The translations under genes were made by a program, and so were the position numbers. Under the pieces are notes generated by a model. That model did no database searches, was not told the DNA's origin, and worked only from the letters and a program-made list of their open reading frames with translations. A DNA stretch of 64,000 bases from Stenotrophomonas maltophilia. GTDB lineage: Bacteria > Pseudomonadota > Gammaproteobacteria > Xanthomonadales > Xanthomonadaceae. The stretch covers positions 1 through 64,000 of the forward strand of contig NZ_RXLZ01000017.1 of the NCBI RefSeq assembly GCF_003970865.1, read 5' to 3'. Of this stretch, positions 36,911-44,298 are shown in pieces. The number at the start of each line of letters is the position of its first letter. The first letter of the stretch is position 1.

Positions 36911-37303
36911 CTATGGGGCAGCAGGGTCCGGAAAGATCAGATCCTGCTCAAATCTTGCGGCATAGATGCTCTCGAACTGGAAGGAAAGCACGAAGCGCGA
37001 TTCACATACCGCAGCATAGCGCTTGATGAAACGGCAAATTTCCTCCCAAGCGCATTCAAATCCACTTGCGCGGAAATGGAACGAACCCAGCAACCCCATA
37101 CGCCACTCGGCCTCCAGCCCTTCCGCGACGACAGCCTCCGACGGTTCAACGATGCGGAAACCGAATCCCGTGTTGGACGCTGGGAGATACCCCTGCAGCT
37201 TGTCCAGATCATCGGAGTACGCGACCTGGATAGAATCCAAGGCTTGTAGCACGGCCTCGAAGCTGGAACCGACCTCGACTTCGAGAAACAGCGAAATGCT
37301 CAT
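36911..37303 (-). CDS. Probable immunity protein, unknown family
   Basis: A 130-residue soluble protein without signal peptide, with an opening M-S-I-S-L-F-L-E-V-E-V-G strand and W-E-E-I-C-R-F-I-K-R-Y. I recognise no family. Its ATG overlaps the stop codon of a 33-residue toxin-like tail (37300-37401) by 4 bases, the usual layout of a polymorphic toxin and its immunity gene. Function is inferred from this layout. Confidence 0.6.
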   Translation of the reverse strand: MSISLFLEVEVGSSFEAVLQALDSIQVAYSDDLDKLQGYLPASNTGFGFRIVEPSEAVVAEGLEAEWRMGLLGSFHFRASGFECAWEEICRFIKRYAAVCESRFVLSFQFESIYAARFEQDLIFPDPAAP

Positions 37304-37401
37304 CGTCGAATCTCTACAGCGGCGTCATAATCAAAGGTCATGTGCTGCGGCAGAGCGCTCTCATCCGCGTATCGGGCATGCGGATGTAGTGATCCTTTCA
37401 T
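37300..37401 (-). pseudogene. Orphan toxin tail (33 residues)
   Basis: The frame M-K-G-S-L-H-P-H-A-R-Y to A-V-E-I-R-R is linked by ATGA overlaps at both ends: its first codon overlaps the stop of 37398-37859, and its stop overlaps the next immunity gene's start. The protein-like composition and position suggest the last exon-sized piece of a toxin whose body was lost by recombination. Confidence 0.5.
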
Positions 37402-37859
37402 CCCCTGATCCTACCCATGAAATCCGCAATCAGCACCCGATCCGAATCATTCTTTCCAGCCCGATCCAGAACTGGACCAATATGGTAGGCAAGAAGGTCA
37501 CGATAGACACCGGCCTCTGGAATGAAAGCATCAAGACAACCCAGGAATGACCTCACCGACATAAACGAAAGAAACACCTCATAGGGATATGAACTCGCAA
37601 AAGGAACGCCGTGCAAATAGTAGCTTGCCAGCTTCTTCTGCTCTGCCCTTGACCAAGAGCGGCACTTCATCAGAACAAATGCATCCCGATAATTGTCCGA
37701 CTTCAATGGCGCGTAACTCATCAGCCACTCTGATGCGGCCGTAGCGTCCATTGCAGACATCTCACCGCAGAGCTTTCTAATTCTTTCATCCATAGTTCTG
37801 CAGCCCGACCTGATGATTACCTCGTTGTAGATTGCTTCATTCCCCGGCTTCGGCATCAA
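37398..37859 (-). CDS. Hypothetical protein, probable immunity gene
   Basis: A 153-residue soluble, helix-rich protein (C-R-S-W-S-R-A-E-Q-K-K-L-A-S-Y-Y-L-H-G) with clearly lower GC and rarer codons than the housekeeping genes nearby, a sign of transfer. The family is not recognised. It lies in the middle of the immunity series and is coupled to the next frame by a 4-base overlap. Confidence 0.55.
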   Translation of the reverse strand: MMPKPGNEAIYNEVIIRSGCRTMDERIRKLCGEMSAMDATAASEWLMSYAPLKSDNYRDAFVLMKCRSWSRAEQKKLASYYLHGVPFASSYPYEVFLSFMSVRSFLGCLDAFIPEAGVYRDLLAYHIGPVLDRAGKNDSDRVLIADFMGRIRG

Positions 37860-37958
37860 CTGCTATTTGTGCCCCCTACTTTGTGAGGGCGCCCAACAGC
37901 GCATGTGGATAGCAATCATCCTTCGACAGTAGATACATACACCACCCGGCGACTTAGA

Positions 37959-38045
37959 TCACCGCGCCATCGCGATCCGGAATCCTGAAAAGTCACTCGC
38001 GAGAGCGGACTTTAGCTTCAAAACACTACCCCCGCCTTTGTTCAC
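37959..38045 (-). pseudogene. Possible toxin tail remnant
   Basis: A 28-residue frame from GTG 38045 (V-N-K-G-G-G-S-V-L-K-L-K-S-A-L, ending R-I-A-M-A-R). It is too short to name. It is listed because it fits the pattern of toxin ends in this array. The rest of 37860-38094 is AT-rich and shows nothing else. Confidence 0.25.
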
Positions 38046-38094
38046 GCCAAGCGAGTTGATTCAAGGGCTGTATCCGATGAAGTCCACGCTCAAA

Positions 38095-38442
38095 TCAGGT
38101 CCAGACGTCTCCCTCAGGCGTGATCCAAACCAATCCAAACGGAGCATCCGTAAGAAACCATAATCCATCCTCATCGAGATCTTCCTGATCTCTTGTAGCA
38201 GGCCAAGCGTGACGCAGAACACCCAATTGCGCATCGATATCGCCATCGGCGAAGACACCATCCGAGGCAAGCTTCAGCTTCCCTTCCTCCATCAACATCC
38301 TAAGCATCGAGAAGAACTCTTCCGTCTGCTGCCCAAAACTGATATCGCCCCCCTCAAATTCCATATTCATATTTCTCCATAGGACTCCCATGGAGTATCC
38401 ATAGGAGTAATGAAGAACATCCCTGATCGCGTCAGACATCAC
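38095..38442 (-). CDS. DUF596-like probable immunity protein
   Basis: A 115-residue protein: an N-terminal helix (S-D-A-I-R-D-V-L-H-Y-S-Y-G-Y), F-F-S-M-L-R-M-L-M-E-E-G-K-L-K-L, then W-F-L-T-D-A-P-F-G-L-V-W-I-T-P-E-G-D-V-W-T at the end. This reads as the DUF596 family, found next to polymorphic toxins in Neisseria and others. Its start overlaps the stop of the toxin domain at 38439-38858 by ATGA. It is the best-supported toxin/immunity pair here. Confidence 0.7.
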   Translation of the reverse strand: MMSDAIRDVLHYSYGYSMGVLWRNMNMEFEGGDISFGQQTEEFFSMLRMLMEEGKLKLASDGVFADGDIDAQLGVLRHAWPATRDQEDLDEDGLWFLTDAPFGLVWITPEGDVWT

Positions 38443-38858
38443 TTGAACTTGATCTCCACAATTCCATTATTGCTAATCAGAGGATGCCTGATTTCAATAG
38501 TCCACACTGCGCCTGCCTGCTGGGCTGATGAAGAGAAGCTTCGCAGATTAACCTTTGAACCGTCAGGCCGAGTTGCAACGTAGACATTACCTTTGCCGGG
38601 AATAGCCTTGACAGTCGGCATCGCATCCATTCCAGCAAACTCCTTGTAATACCCCATGACTTCCGGCGTCGACGCGCCGGGGAACACAGGTGCACCGACA
38701 CTCACGGTCTGATCAGCCTTCAAGGTTCTTCCATTTACCACAACATCGAAATCTCGAGGATGGATTGAACTTGTATTGAATAGACCTTCCAATCTTGTCA
38801 TTTCCGCATCTGAAACTCTTGTTCGTTCCGCTTGAGCGACACGCGGATCCGGTTTCAC
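38439..38858 (-). CDS. Polymorphic toxin C-terminal domain (CdiA-type), orphaned
   Basis: A 139-residue frame from GTG 38858. D-F-D-V-V-V-N-G-R-T-L-K-A-D-Q, V-G-A-P-V-F-P-G-A-S-T-P-E-V-M and N-L-R-S-F-S-S-S form the toxin end known from hemagglutinin/CdiA-like proteins of many proteobacteria. The activity is not established to my knowledge. The frame continues upstream for a few codons (D-R-P-V-K-P-D-P-R) into the truncated amidase copy, which is in another frame. It therefore has no secretion or delivery part of its own. Confidence 0.65.
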   Translation of the reverse strand: MKPDPRVAQAERTRVSDAEMTRLEGLFNTSSIHPRDFDVVVNGRTLKADQTVSVGAPVFPGASTPEVMGYYKEFAGMDAMPTVKAIPGKGNVYVATRPDGSKVNLRSFSSSAQQAGAVWTIEIRHPLISNNGIVEIKFK

Positions 38859-39256
38859 CGGTCGATCTGCGCCGCACTGAACGGGCTGCGTCCATCGTTG
38901 TCGAGTTCGATGCCGATCGAGGCCGAGTTGAGATCGGTGATGGTGCCCCAGCGTCCGGCACCGGCGTGCCAGGCACGGCGCTCATCGGCGACCAGCTGGT
39001 AGCGATGGCCATCGGCACCGATCAGGTAGTGCGCACTGACCCGGCCACCGCTGTTGGCGGTACGCAGCGTGTGCAGGCTCTGCTGCACCGATTTCTGCTC
39101 GGTGTGGTGGATGACAATGATGACCGGCGTGCGCGCGTTCCGCTTCGGCGATGGCACCCAGGTGGCGAGTGGGTTGTGCCGCACGGGCACGGTGGCGATG
39201 CAGGCCGTCAAGGCCAGCGCCAGCAGTGTGGAAGCCAGGAGGTGGGGGCTGATCAT
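38855..39256 (-). pseudogene. Truncated copy of the AmpD-type amidase gene (first 131 codons)
   Basis: The product would match residues 1-131 of the intact amidase at 36023-36769 with few changes (lipobox L-T-A-C, H-H-T-E kept), then end with D-R and TGA. H155 and D165 are missing, so it cannot bind zinc properly. Similarity ends at CAGATCGA, where the sequence passes directly into the toxin gene. The upstream flank shared with the intact copy is about 20 bases. Confidence 0.85.
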
Positions 39257-39537
39257 GGGCAGACTGTATCCATCCTCGCAATCGCGCCGCCTGCCAGGTT
39301 CACGTGGCCGGCACCGACGCAGTAACCGCCATTGTCAGCGAACAGGCCGCTCTGCTGGCCAACGCCCTGATAGCTGCGGTTGGCCTTGACTGCACTGGCG
39401 AAGACGTCTGCATTCTCGATAGTGCCGAATGACACCTGCACGTATTGATCGCGGCAGCGCGGCCTCAACATTCTCGGCGCGAACATCCAGTTCAGTTTGG
39501 GCGGATTCAACAAGCCCGCGCAGACTGCAATCATCAA
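39253..39537 (-). pseudogene. Filamentous-hemagglutinin/CdiA repeat-region remnant
   Basis: The frame contains V-K-A-N-R-S-Y-Q-G-V and Q-Q-S-G-L-F-A-D-N-G-G-Y with V-N-L-A-G-G-A-I-A, the motif by which FhaB/CdiA proteins end their second repeat region (usually Q-S-G-I-x-A-G-x-G-G-F and L-x-G-G-A-I-A-S). It stops inside the ATG of the truncated amidase copy. It is a piece of a large two-partner-secretion exoprotein; no cdiB gene is in the window. Confidence 0.7.
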
Positions 39538-40013
39538 CAGCGGCGTAGTTGCTCGAGAACCGCCTCCCGAGTGGGAAGACGTGAAATGTACTCACCATCA
39601 ATCTCAGAAAGCCCATCACGCCACTGGAAAACTCTACTGCCCGGCATGAAAACCGACACAAGATGGGCCAATAGAATCTCGTCAATCTCACCACCACCAT
39701 CGTCCATCTCAATGCTGAGCAACTCCTCCCCTACCCCTACCACCAATGAAAATCCCTGCGCCGCCAGATACTCTGTGACTACTCCACTCCTCAATATTTC
39801 AATTCTGATCCACGGCTCAATATCCGACTTCCGACTCCACTCAGCATTGACTTCCCACTTATTGACCTTCAAATCCAGAAAAATACTTTCATTCAAACTT
39901 CCGTGATCTTGAAAGTATGAAAACGGAACTTCACCCCACGCCTGATAGACCAGGGAGTTTCTCTCAGGAAGCGCCTCTCCAGCGACCAGCACAACCACGT
40001 ATCTAGTTCCCAT
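39534..40013 (-). CDS. Probable immunity protein fused in frame to a CdiA remnant
   Basis: A 159-residue protein counted from ATG 40013: strand-rich start (R-Y-V-V-V-L-V-A-G-E), then W-I-R-I-E-I-L-R-S-G and an acidic D-D-G-G-G-E-I-D-E. It is AT-richer than the flanks. The same frame continues upstream into a CdiA pre-toxin segment without a stop, so either the immunity gene starts internally or the two were fused by deletion of the toxin. The family is not recognised. Confidence 0.5.
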   Translation of the reverse strand: MGTRYVVVLVAGEALPERNSLVYQAWGEVPFSYFQDHGSLNESIFLDLKVNKWEVNAEWSRKSDIEPWIRIEILRSGVVTEYLAAQGFSLVVGVGEELLSIEMDDGGGEIDEILLAHLVSVFMPGSRVFQWRDGLSEIDGEYISRLPTREAVLEQLRRC

Positions 40014-40361
40014 CACATATTTCCCGTTCCCTGAAGACGTCGCAGCCCCTTTTTCGGCGTTCTTAACCAACTGATCCCTCGCTGATTGCGGCAATCGTTC
40101 GAATTCCTTGTCTATCTGAGGGGCTAGCGGCAATGAAAGGCCTGGACGGAAGTCTACGATTGAGTCTTTACCCCCACCGGATTGTATTTGAAGCTTACTA
40201 TTGGGCGCGATGTCGACCCGCAGCAACCTCTTTCGGCCACCAATAACAGCCTCAACTGGCTGGCCAATGGTCTCACTCGCTTTGATTACACCCTTGGCTC
40301 CAGAAACAGCCGAGCCCATGCCCGGGCTTTTGATGCCCCAATTGCCCCGCAATGCTCCCAA
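40014..40361 (-). pseudogene. CdiA/hemagglutinin pre-toxin remnant
   Basis: About 116 codons in frame with 39534-40013. G-A-L-R-G-N-W-G-I-K, V-S-G-A-K-G-V-I-K-A-S-E, then L-P-L-A-P-Q-I-D and L-P-Q-S-A-R-D-Q-L-V-K-N-A-E-K-G match the linker that precedes the toxin in many xanthomonad CdiA-like proteins. The toxin itself is missing. Confidence 0.55.
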
Positions 40362-40395
40362 TTCCCTATCTGCCCCTCGTGACAGGATCGCAAGG

Positions 40396-40734
40396 TTAAG
40401 CAGCCATCTCTTCGGTCTTCGTAATGACCGACGATTGATCGATAGCACCCTGCCTGTAGATGTCAGGATGAGGAGATGATACATAGCCCCGCATCAAGCT
40501 CAACGTCGAAGAGAGACCCTCCAATGCTGCCTCGAGGATTCGCTGACTTTTATCCATAAACCATCTATCGAGAACCTTGTCCATTATCTCTCCGACGGCT
40601 GTCATACCTGAAGCGAGGGCGCCATTTTTAAGCTGACGATAAGCAAATGCTGCATCCGCGCCCGGGGTGGAACCAGCGACCCTGTCCACAACGCCCCGCC
40701 CGACAATAGCCACAGCCCCACCCTCCAATAACAA
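40396..40734 (-). pseudogene. Hemagglutinin/CdiA C-terminal-region remnant
   Basis: A 112-residue frame (G-R-G-V-V-D-R-V-A-G-S-T-P-G-A-D, then G-M-T-A-V-G-E-I-M-D-K-V-L-D-R-W-F-M-D-K). It is probably the tail of a hemagglutinin-like protein before its toxin; the frame differs from the remnant that follows. It starts and ends without clear signals. The 71 bases upstream are AT-rich and empty. Confidence 0.4.
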
Positions 40735-40805
40735 CCAAAATAATCAAAAACCCACAACCTCAATCAGATCACAAAGTACCAATCAATACCCACAAACAAC
40801 TGACA

Positions 40806-41243
40806 TTAAACTATCACTTCAAACACCAATTCATCCCTAAAAAGCGTAAGCCTTGAAACTTCCGCAATGGACGCAAGATCTCTTCGGGTCGTCGCTTCGC
40901 GAACTACTCCCGAGATGAGGACCTCATCAAGGTATGAGGCAACACCACCAACCCATCCTCCCACTGCCTCATCAAGCAATCTTTCGAGACCAGGTGAACT
41001 CACCTCCACCCTAAGATCAGAAAATTGATGATCACGACCATCCACCAGAAAGCATTCCCTACCACGAACAACCAGAAAAGCCCTCAACGAAACAATATTT
41101 CCATACAGAGCCGGAAAATCAATGCAGGAGAATTTTTCGAAAACATCAGACATTAGAAGCAGCCACTCACTTACCAGTAATAATTTCTTCGCCAGAGAAT
41201 TTTTTCCAAACCCTTCATCGCAGCGCTTCAGAACTGCCTGCAT
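40806..41243 (-). CDS. Probable immunity protein, unknown family
   Basis: A 145-residue soluble protein: helix K-K-L-L-L-V-S-E-W-L-L-L-M-S-D-V, R-A-F-L-V-V-R-G-R-E-C-F, V-S-S-P-G-L-E-R-L-L. AT-rich codons. Its ATG lies 26 bases inside the end of a toxin-like frame (41215-41451), the expected toxin/immunity overlap. Confidence 0.55.
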   Translation of the reverse strand: MQAVLKRCDEGFGKNSLAKKLLLVSEWLLLMSDVFEKFSCIDFPALYGNIVSLRAFLVVRGRECFLVDGRDHQFSDLRVEVSSPGLERLLDEAVGGWVGGVASYLDEVLISGVVREATTRRDLASIAEVSRLTLFRDELVFEVIV

Positions 41244-41451
41244 TCGCGCCCTTCCCGAGGCCTCCGTTCCCTTCGATTATGGTAACAGCGCCATATTTTC
41301 GAAGCAGTACCTTCGCAAGTCCAAGCCCCAGCTCAGCTGACGATTTCTTCGAGAAGAGGCCGTACTGATCGATCGTCCTTTCAAGATTGCCGGCCCACTC
41401 CGCCAGTGCAGCTACAGTGTATTCCTGAGGCAGGATATAGAGAGGAAATAC
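41215..41451 (-). pseudogene. Toxin C-terminal fragment without start codon
   Basis: An open frame from after a TAG at 41452-41454 to TGA at 41215-41217: L-P-Q-E-Y-T-V-A-A-L-A-E-W-A-G, F-S-K-K-S-S-A-E-L-G-L, L-L-R-K-Y-G-A-V-T-I-I-E-G. No ATG, GTG or TTG begins it. It reads as the end of a toxin cut off from its body and overlaps the immunity gene that follows. Confidence 0.5.
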
Positions 41452-41457
41452 CTAGCA

Positions 41458-41646
41458 TCAAGCGTCATCACCGAAATAGAACAGCACGCACTTTCCTTCA
41501 TCTTTCCCAACCAAGCTTATCGGCCGAACGGTATCACCACCATCAACTGAAATCTCTACATACATTCCCTGATCTTCGAAAGTCGTAAGCTCCTCAATTA
41601 AATCTCGGATCGTCTTACCACGAACCACCCAAGAAGACCCGCTCAA
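41458..41646 (-). CDS. Small probable immunity protein
   Basis: A 62-residue protein from TTG 41646, overlapping the preceding CdiA fragment's stop by 4 bases (TTGA). D-L-I-E-E-L-T-T-F-E-D-Q-G-M-Y-V-E-I-S-V-D-G-G is a compact alpha/beta pattern. The family is not recognised. The role is inferred from the overlap. Confidence 0.5.
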   Translation of the reverse strand: MSGSSWVVRGKTIRDLIEELTTFEDQGMYVEISVDGGDTVRPISLVGKDEGKCVLFYFGDDA

Positions 41647-41900
41647 AATTCACCCCCTATCTTCTTCAAATTGGAATCAAACGTACCAAGCCGGGCATCT
41701 TGGCTACCCAGCGCTTTTACCGACTTCGCCGCCTTGGGATCGCTGCCGTGGTTCGGGTCCAGCTTGCTGCCGATGAAGTAAGCGGCATAGGCCGCCAGTG
41801 CATTGGACGCGACCTGACCAGCGCCCTGTCCCGCCACACCACCCACCAGCGCCGTCGTCACTGCGTTCAGTGCACGGTTGTACTCATCGAGGCGCCCCAC
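41643..41900 (-). pseudogene. CdiA C-terminal remnant with toxin tail
   Basis: An 85-residue frame (GTG 41900). V-A-G-Q-G-A-G-Q-V-A-S-N-A-L-A-A-Y-A-A-Y and I-G-S-K-L-D-P-N-H-G-S-D-P are marks of the region before the toxin in CdiA proteins. The last 25 residues (D-A-R-L-G-T-F-D-S-N-L-K-K-I-G) would be the tail of a toxin whose middle is lost. Confidence 0.7.
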
Positions 41901-41978
41901 TTCCCCGCGCCGCTGTATGCCTGGCTATTTGCCGCCGCCACCTTGCTGCGCACAGGCCCCCGATTCCATCGCCCTCAG

Positions 41979-42428
41979 TCACAAGGCCGTGTTGACCTTC
42001 ATCATTCGTCCAATCCGCGGCCAGATCAACATGTAGAAGGCGCCCACGGCCAACCCGATGAAAAGCATGATGCCAGCGCGCCTGGGAGCCCACCCAAACC
42101 AAAAGGAAGGACTGGTCCAGACCTTTATCCAAGCACCAGGAGAGAACGCACCCTCGAACGCGAGCCACGCCAACAAGGCACAGATTGGTGCAGCTACAAC
42201 ATGACGAGCTTTGAACCGCGGAAGAAATTTATCCACAAGCATAACCCCGGGCACACCGAAGATGAGGCCCAACACAGCGGCTATGGCGCAAACCAGCGAT
42301 GTGAAAATTGCAGCCTGCGAAAAGCTGCCTATCCGAGAACTCAGCGGAATGCCTATGAATAGAGCCGCTCCAAGCACGGAACTGGCAATCACGGACACAA
42401 TCTTTGCCCCCAACTCACGCTCACTCAC
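41979..42428 (-). CDS. Four-helix membrane protein, probable immunity protein
   Basis: A 149-residue protein with four transmembrane segments (about residues 8-28, 36-60, 72-92, 112-135). It starts at ATG 42428, overlapping the stop of the toxin-like frame 42425-42748 by ATGA. A membrane immunity protein would suit a toxin that acts on, or enters through, the inner membrane. No named family is recognised. Confidence 0.6.
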   Translation of the reverse strand: MSERELGAKIVSVIASSVLGAALFIGIPLSSRIGSFSQAAIFTSLVCAIAAVLGLIFGVPGVMLVDKFLPRFKARHVVAAPICALLAWLAFEGAFSPGAWIKVWTSPSFWFGWAPRRAGIMLFIGLAVGAFYMLIWPRIGRMMKVNTAL

Positions 42429-42748
42429 TGGCAGACCTCCACCATCTTTCCATCAGGGCCCCGGTAGCTCATGCATTTCTGCCTTGAGGGAAAAGTACTC
42501 CAAGGCCACTGCAACTTGCCAACTTCGCTACCAATATCGCGCGTATTGGAACTCCACACTTGTCTATCGGCCCACGGATTCGAGTTGAACATTGGACTCG
42601 AACCCGTACCCCAGCCTCTGGTTGAGACAGAGAATCCACCGAATCCATCCGGAAGCACCTGTCGGATCACAAAGCCCGGATCCGATGCATGTGCTCCAGG
42701 CACCGTGATGTTGATCAGACTGCTGGTGCTCGGATCGACGAGGTGCAT
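42425..42748 (-). CDS. Toxin-domain fragment
   Basis: A 107-residue frame: I-N-I-T-V-P-G-A-H-A-S-D-P-G-F-V-I-R-Q-V, then F-S-V-S-T-R-G-W-G-T-G and W-A-D-R-Q-V-W. The frame runs further upstream (D-P-T-G-Y-V-M-H-L) without a start, so it is the C-terminal end of a larger effector. It is followed by the membrane protein that overlaps its stop. Activity is unknown. Confidence 0.5.
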   Translation of the reverse strand: MHLVDPSTSSLINITVPGAHASDPGFVIRQVLPDGFGGFSVSTRGWGTGSSPMFNSNPWADRQVWSSNTRDIGSEVGKLQWPWSTFPSRQKCMSYRGPDGKMVEVCQ

Positions 42749-42784
42749 TACGTAACCAGTCGGGTCATCCCGTCACGCTCCGGA

Positions 42785-43498
42785 CTACTGCAAACCCAGA
42801 AGCGCTTTTGCGCGGCGATTGAACTCCAGATACTCCTCATAGGAAAGATCAACCTTGTCACTCAGGAGAATGTAGACACCACTGTCTGTCAGTTCCACCT
42901 TATCAACCTTGCCTTCAAGGCGGGAGAAAACCTCCTCGGGTCCAAATCCAAGCGCGTCGCTGCAAAGCCGGGCATCCCAGAACTGGGCAGGGTACATCGT
43001 CAGGATGTTCTTCCTCCCGTCGACATCCTTGACTCCAGCCGCTTTCAGATCCTCAAGGGTTGGCCCCTCTCGGCCCACACCGTCCTGATAGTCCATCGAA
43101 TACATGCCGTACGTGACCTTCACTCTGTACGCACCGAACGCCTCGGCAACAGAAGCGACGCCGTTCCTCAGAACGCTCGGATAGTCCAGTGCCTTGTTGC
43201 TGCTTCTGAACCCATACAGAATGATCTCGTCCAACGCAGCCACATCCGCGTACTCGTACCCGGGCCCCCTGAAAGCGTATGTACCGATGATCGACAGACC
43301 TTTCAGTCCAGTCTTGATCTCATAGCTTGCCAGCAATTCTTCTCCACAGTCGGGTACAGGCGGCAGCTCGAGACCATGGAATCCCAATGGGCACTCGATT
43401 GCCGACATCCTATCCATGACATTGAGATGCCTCTCGGCAATCGAGATGGATCTGTCAGGCCGTGCCTGAAGATGGATTGCAATGCGCTCAGTGCTCAC
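42785..43498 (-). CDS. Probable immunity protein (237 residues), unknown family
   Basis: It starts at GTG 43498, which overlaps the stop of the amidase/toxin-tail chimera. It is a soluble protein with L-K-G-L-S-I-I-G-T-Y-A-F-R-G-P-G-Y-E-Y and a C-terminal helix Y-E-E-Y-L-E-F-N-R-R-A-K. GC is intermediate. The family is not recognised; the role is inferred from the overlap and from neighbours. Confidence 0.6.
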   Translation of the reverse strand: MSTERIAIHLQARPDRSISIAERHLNVMDRMSAIECPLGFHGLELPPVPDCGEELLASYEIKTGLKGLSIIGTYAFRGPGYEYADVAALDEIILYGFRSSNKALDYPSVLRNGVASVAEAFGAYRVKVTYGMYSMDYQDGVGREGPTLEDLKAAGVKDVDGRKNILTMYPAQFWDARLCSDALGFGPEEVFSRLEGKVDKVELTDSGVYILLSDKVDLSYEEYLEFNRRAKALLGLQ

Positions 43499-43701
43499 TG
43501 ATTTCTGATCCTCACAGAAATCACATCGTCCATACCACTTTGTCGGATGAAGTAGTGAGCTTCGGCCACAACCTTGATGGCCGGCGTGCGCGCGTTCTGG
43601 TTGGGCGACGGCGCCCAGATGGCGAGCGGGTTGTGCTGCGCGGTGGCGGTGCAGGCCGTCAGCACCAGCAGTGCGGAAACCAGAAGGCGGGGGCTGATCA
43701 T
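43495..43701 (-). pseudogene. In-frame chimera: amidase N terminus joined to a toxin tail
   Basis: A 68-residue frame. The first 43 or so residues repeat the start of the intact amidase lipoprotein, with a small deletion (lipobox L-T-A-C, N-P-L-A-I-W-A-P-S-P-N-Q-N-A-R-T-P). After T-P-A-I-K the sequence changes to H-Y-F-I-R-Q-S-G-M-D-D-V-I-S-V-R-I-R-N-Q, a toxin-like end that overlaps the following immunity gene. The upstream flank TGATCATGGGCAGATTGTAA is also shared with the intact gene, so its translation signals may be intact. Confidence 0.8.
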
Positions 43702-43766
43702 GGGCAGATTGTAACCATGGACCGCGGAGCCTGGTCAGGCCGACGCTCGGCCAGCTGGCATGCCGC

Positions 43767-44075
43767 TCAGCTTCTAAAGAACGACAGGTTGTACAGGAAA
43801 AGGCCCCAGACCGCGATCGCGAGTGGGATCTCGTAGAACGCGGAACGGTGCCGCAATGCCATCCGGATGAACATCACCACGGTCAGCATGGGCTGCCCGA
43901 AGAAGCAGACCCAGAAGAGCGTGTCTACACCCGGCACAGTGGACAGCTCGTAAATGCCGAGGGAGTTGTCGGTGTTCCGATTGAAAGTGACCGCCCCCCA
44001 AAGGGCGAGCAGGAAAAGCCAGGCCAGTGCGCTGGCGCTTGATAGAAGCAAGGTCCACCTATCTGCGCTACTCAT
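43767..44075 (-). CDS. Three-helix membrane protein, possible immunity protein
   Basis: A 102-residue protein with three hydrophobic segments (about 8-32, 51-72, 82-100) and no known motif. Its ATG overlaps the end of the small frame 44068-44298 by 8 bases. It is probably in the inner membrane. Role inferred from layout. Confidence 0.55.
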   Translation of the reverse strand: MSSADRWTLLLSSASALAWLFLLALWGAVTFNRNTDNSLGIYELSTVPGVDTLFWVCFFGQPMLTVVMFIRMALRHRSAFYEIPLAIAVWGLFLYNLSFFRS

Positions 44076-44298
44076 TCCCGTCTCCGTTCGAGTTGACTGA
44101 ACCCGTACCGATCAATGACCGATGCATATGCTGCCCGGGGCAGATTTCCGCGATCCACGCCTCATGCCCGCCATGCCATTCCTTCGTGCAGCGCACGTGC
44201 GCGGGTGTACCGGGGGCCAGAGCCACATGGCTTTCGCTCAGTACTCCGGTCCAGCATCCATCTCCGGGTCGAAGCAGCCCCCGGCCTGTGTGACCCAT
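44068..44298 (-). CDS. Small frame, possible toxin tail
   Basis: Up to 76 codons; the plausible part is A-P-G-T-P-A-H-V-R-C-T-K-E-W-H-G-G-H-E to G-D-G-N-E. It overlaps the 3' end of 44238-44744 by 61 bases and the start of 43767-44075 by 8. This resembles a toxin end coupled to an immunity gene, but it could be a chance frame. Confidence 0.35.
   Translation of the reverse strand: MGHTGRGLLRPGDGCWTGVLSESHVALAPGTPAHVRCTKEWHGGHEAWIAEICPGQHMHRSLIGTGSVNSNGDGNE

Noticed and set aside
38855-39256. Second amidase copy as a functional paralogue
   Set aside because: It lacks the second half of the domain, including two zinc ligands.
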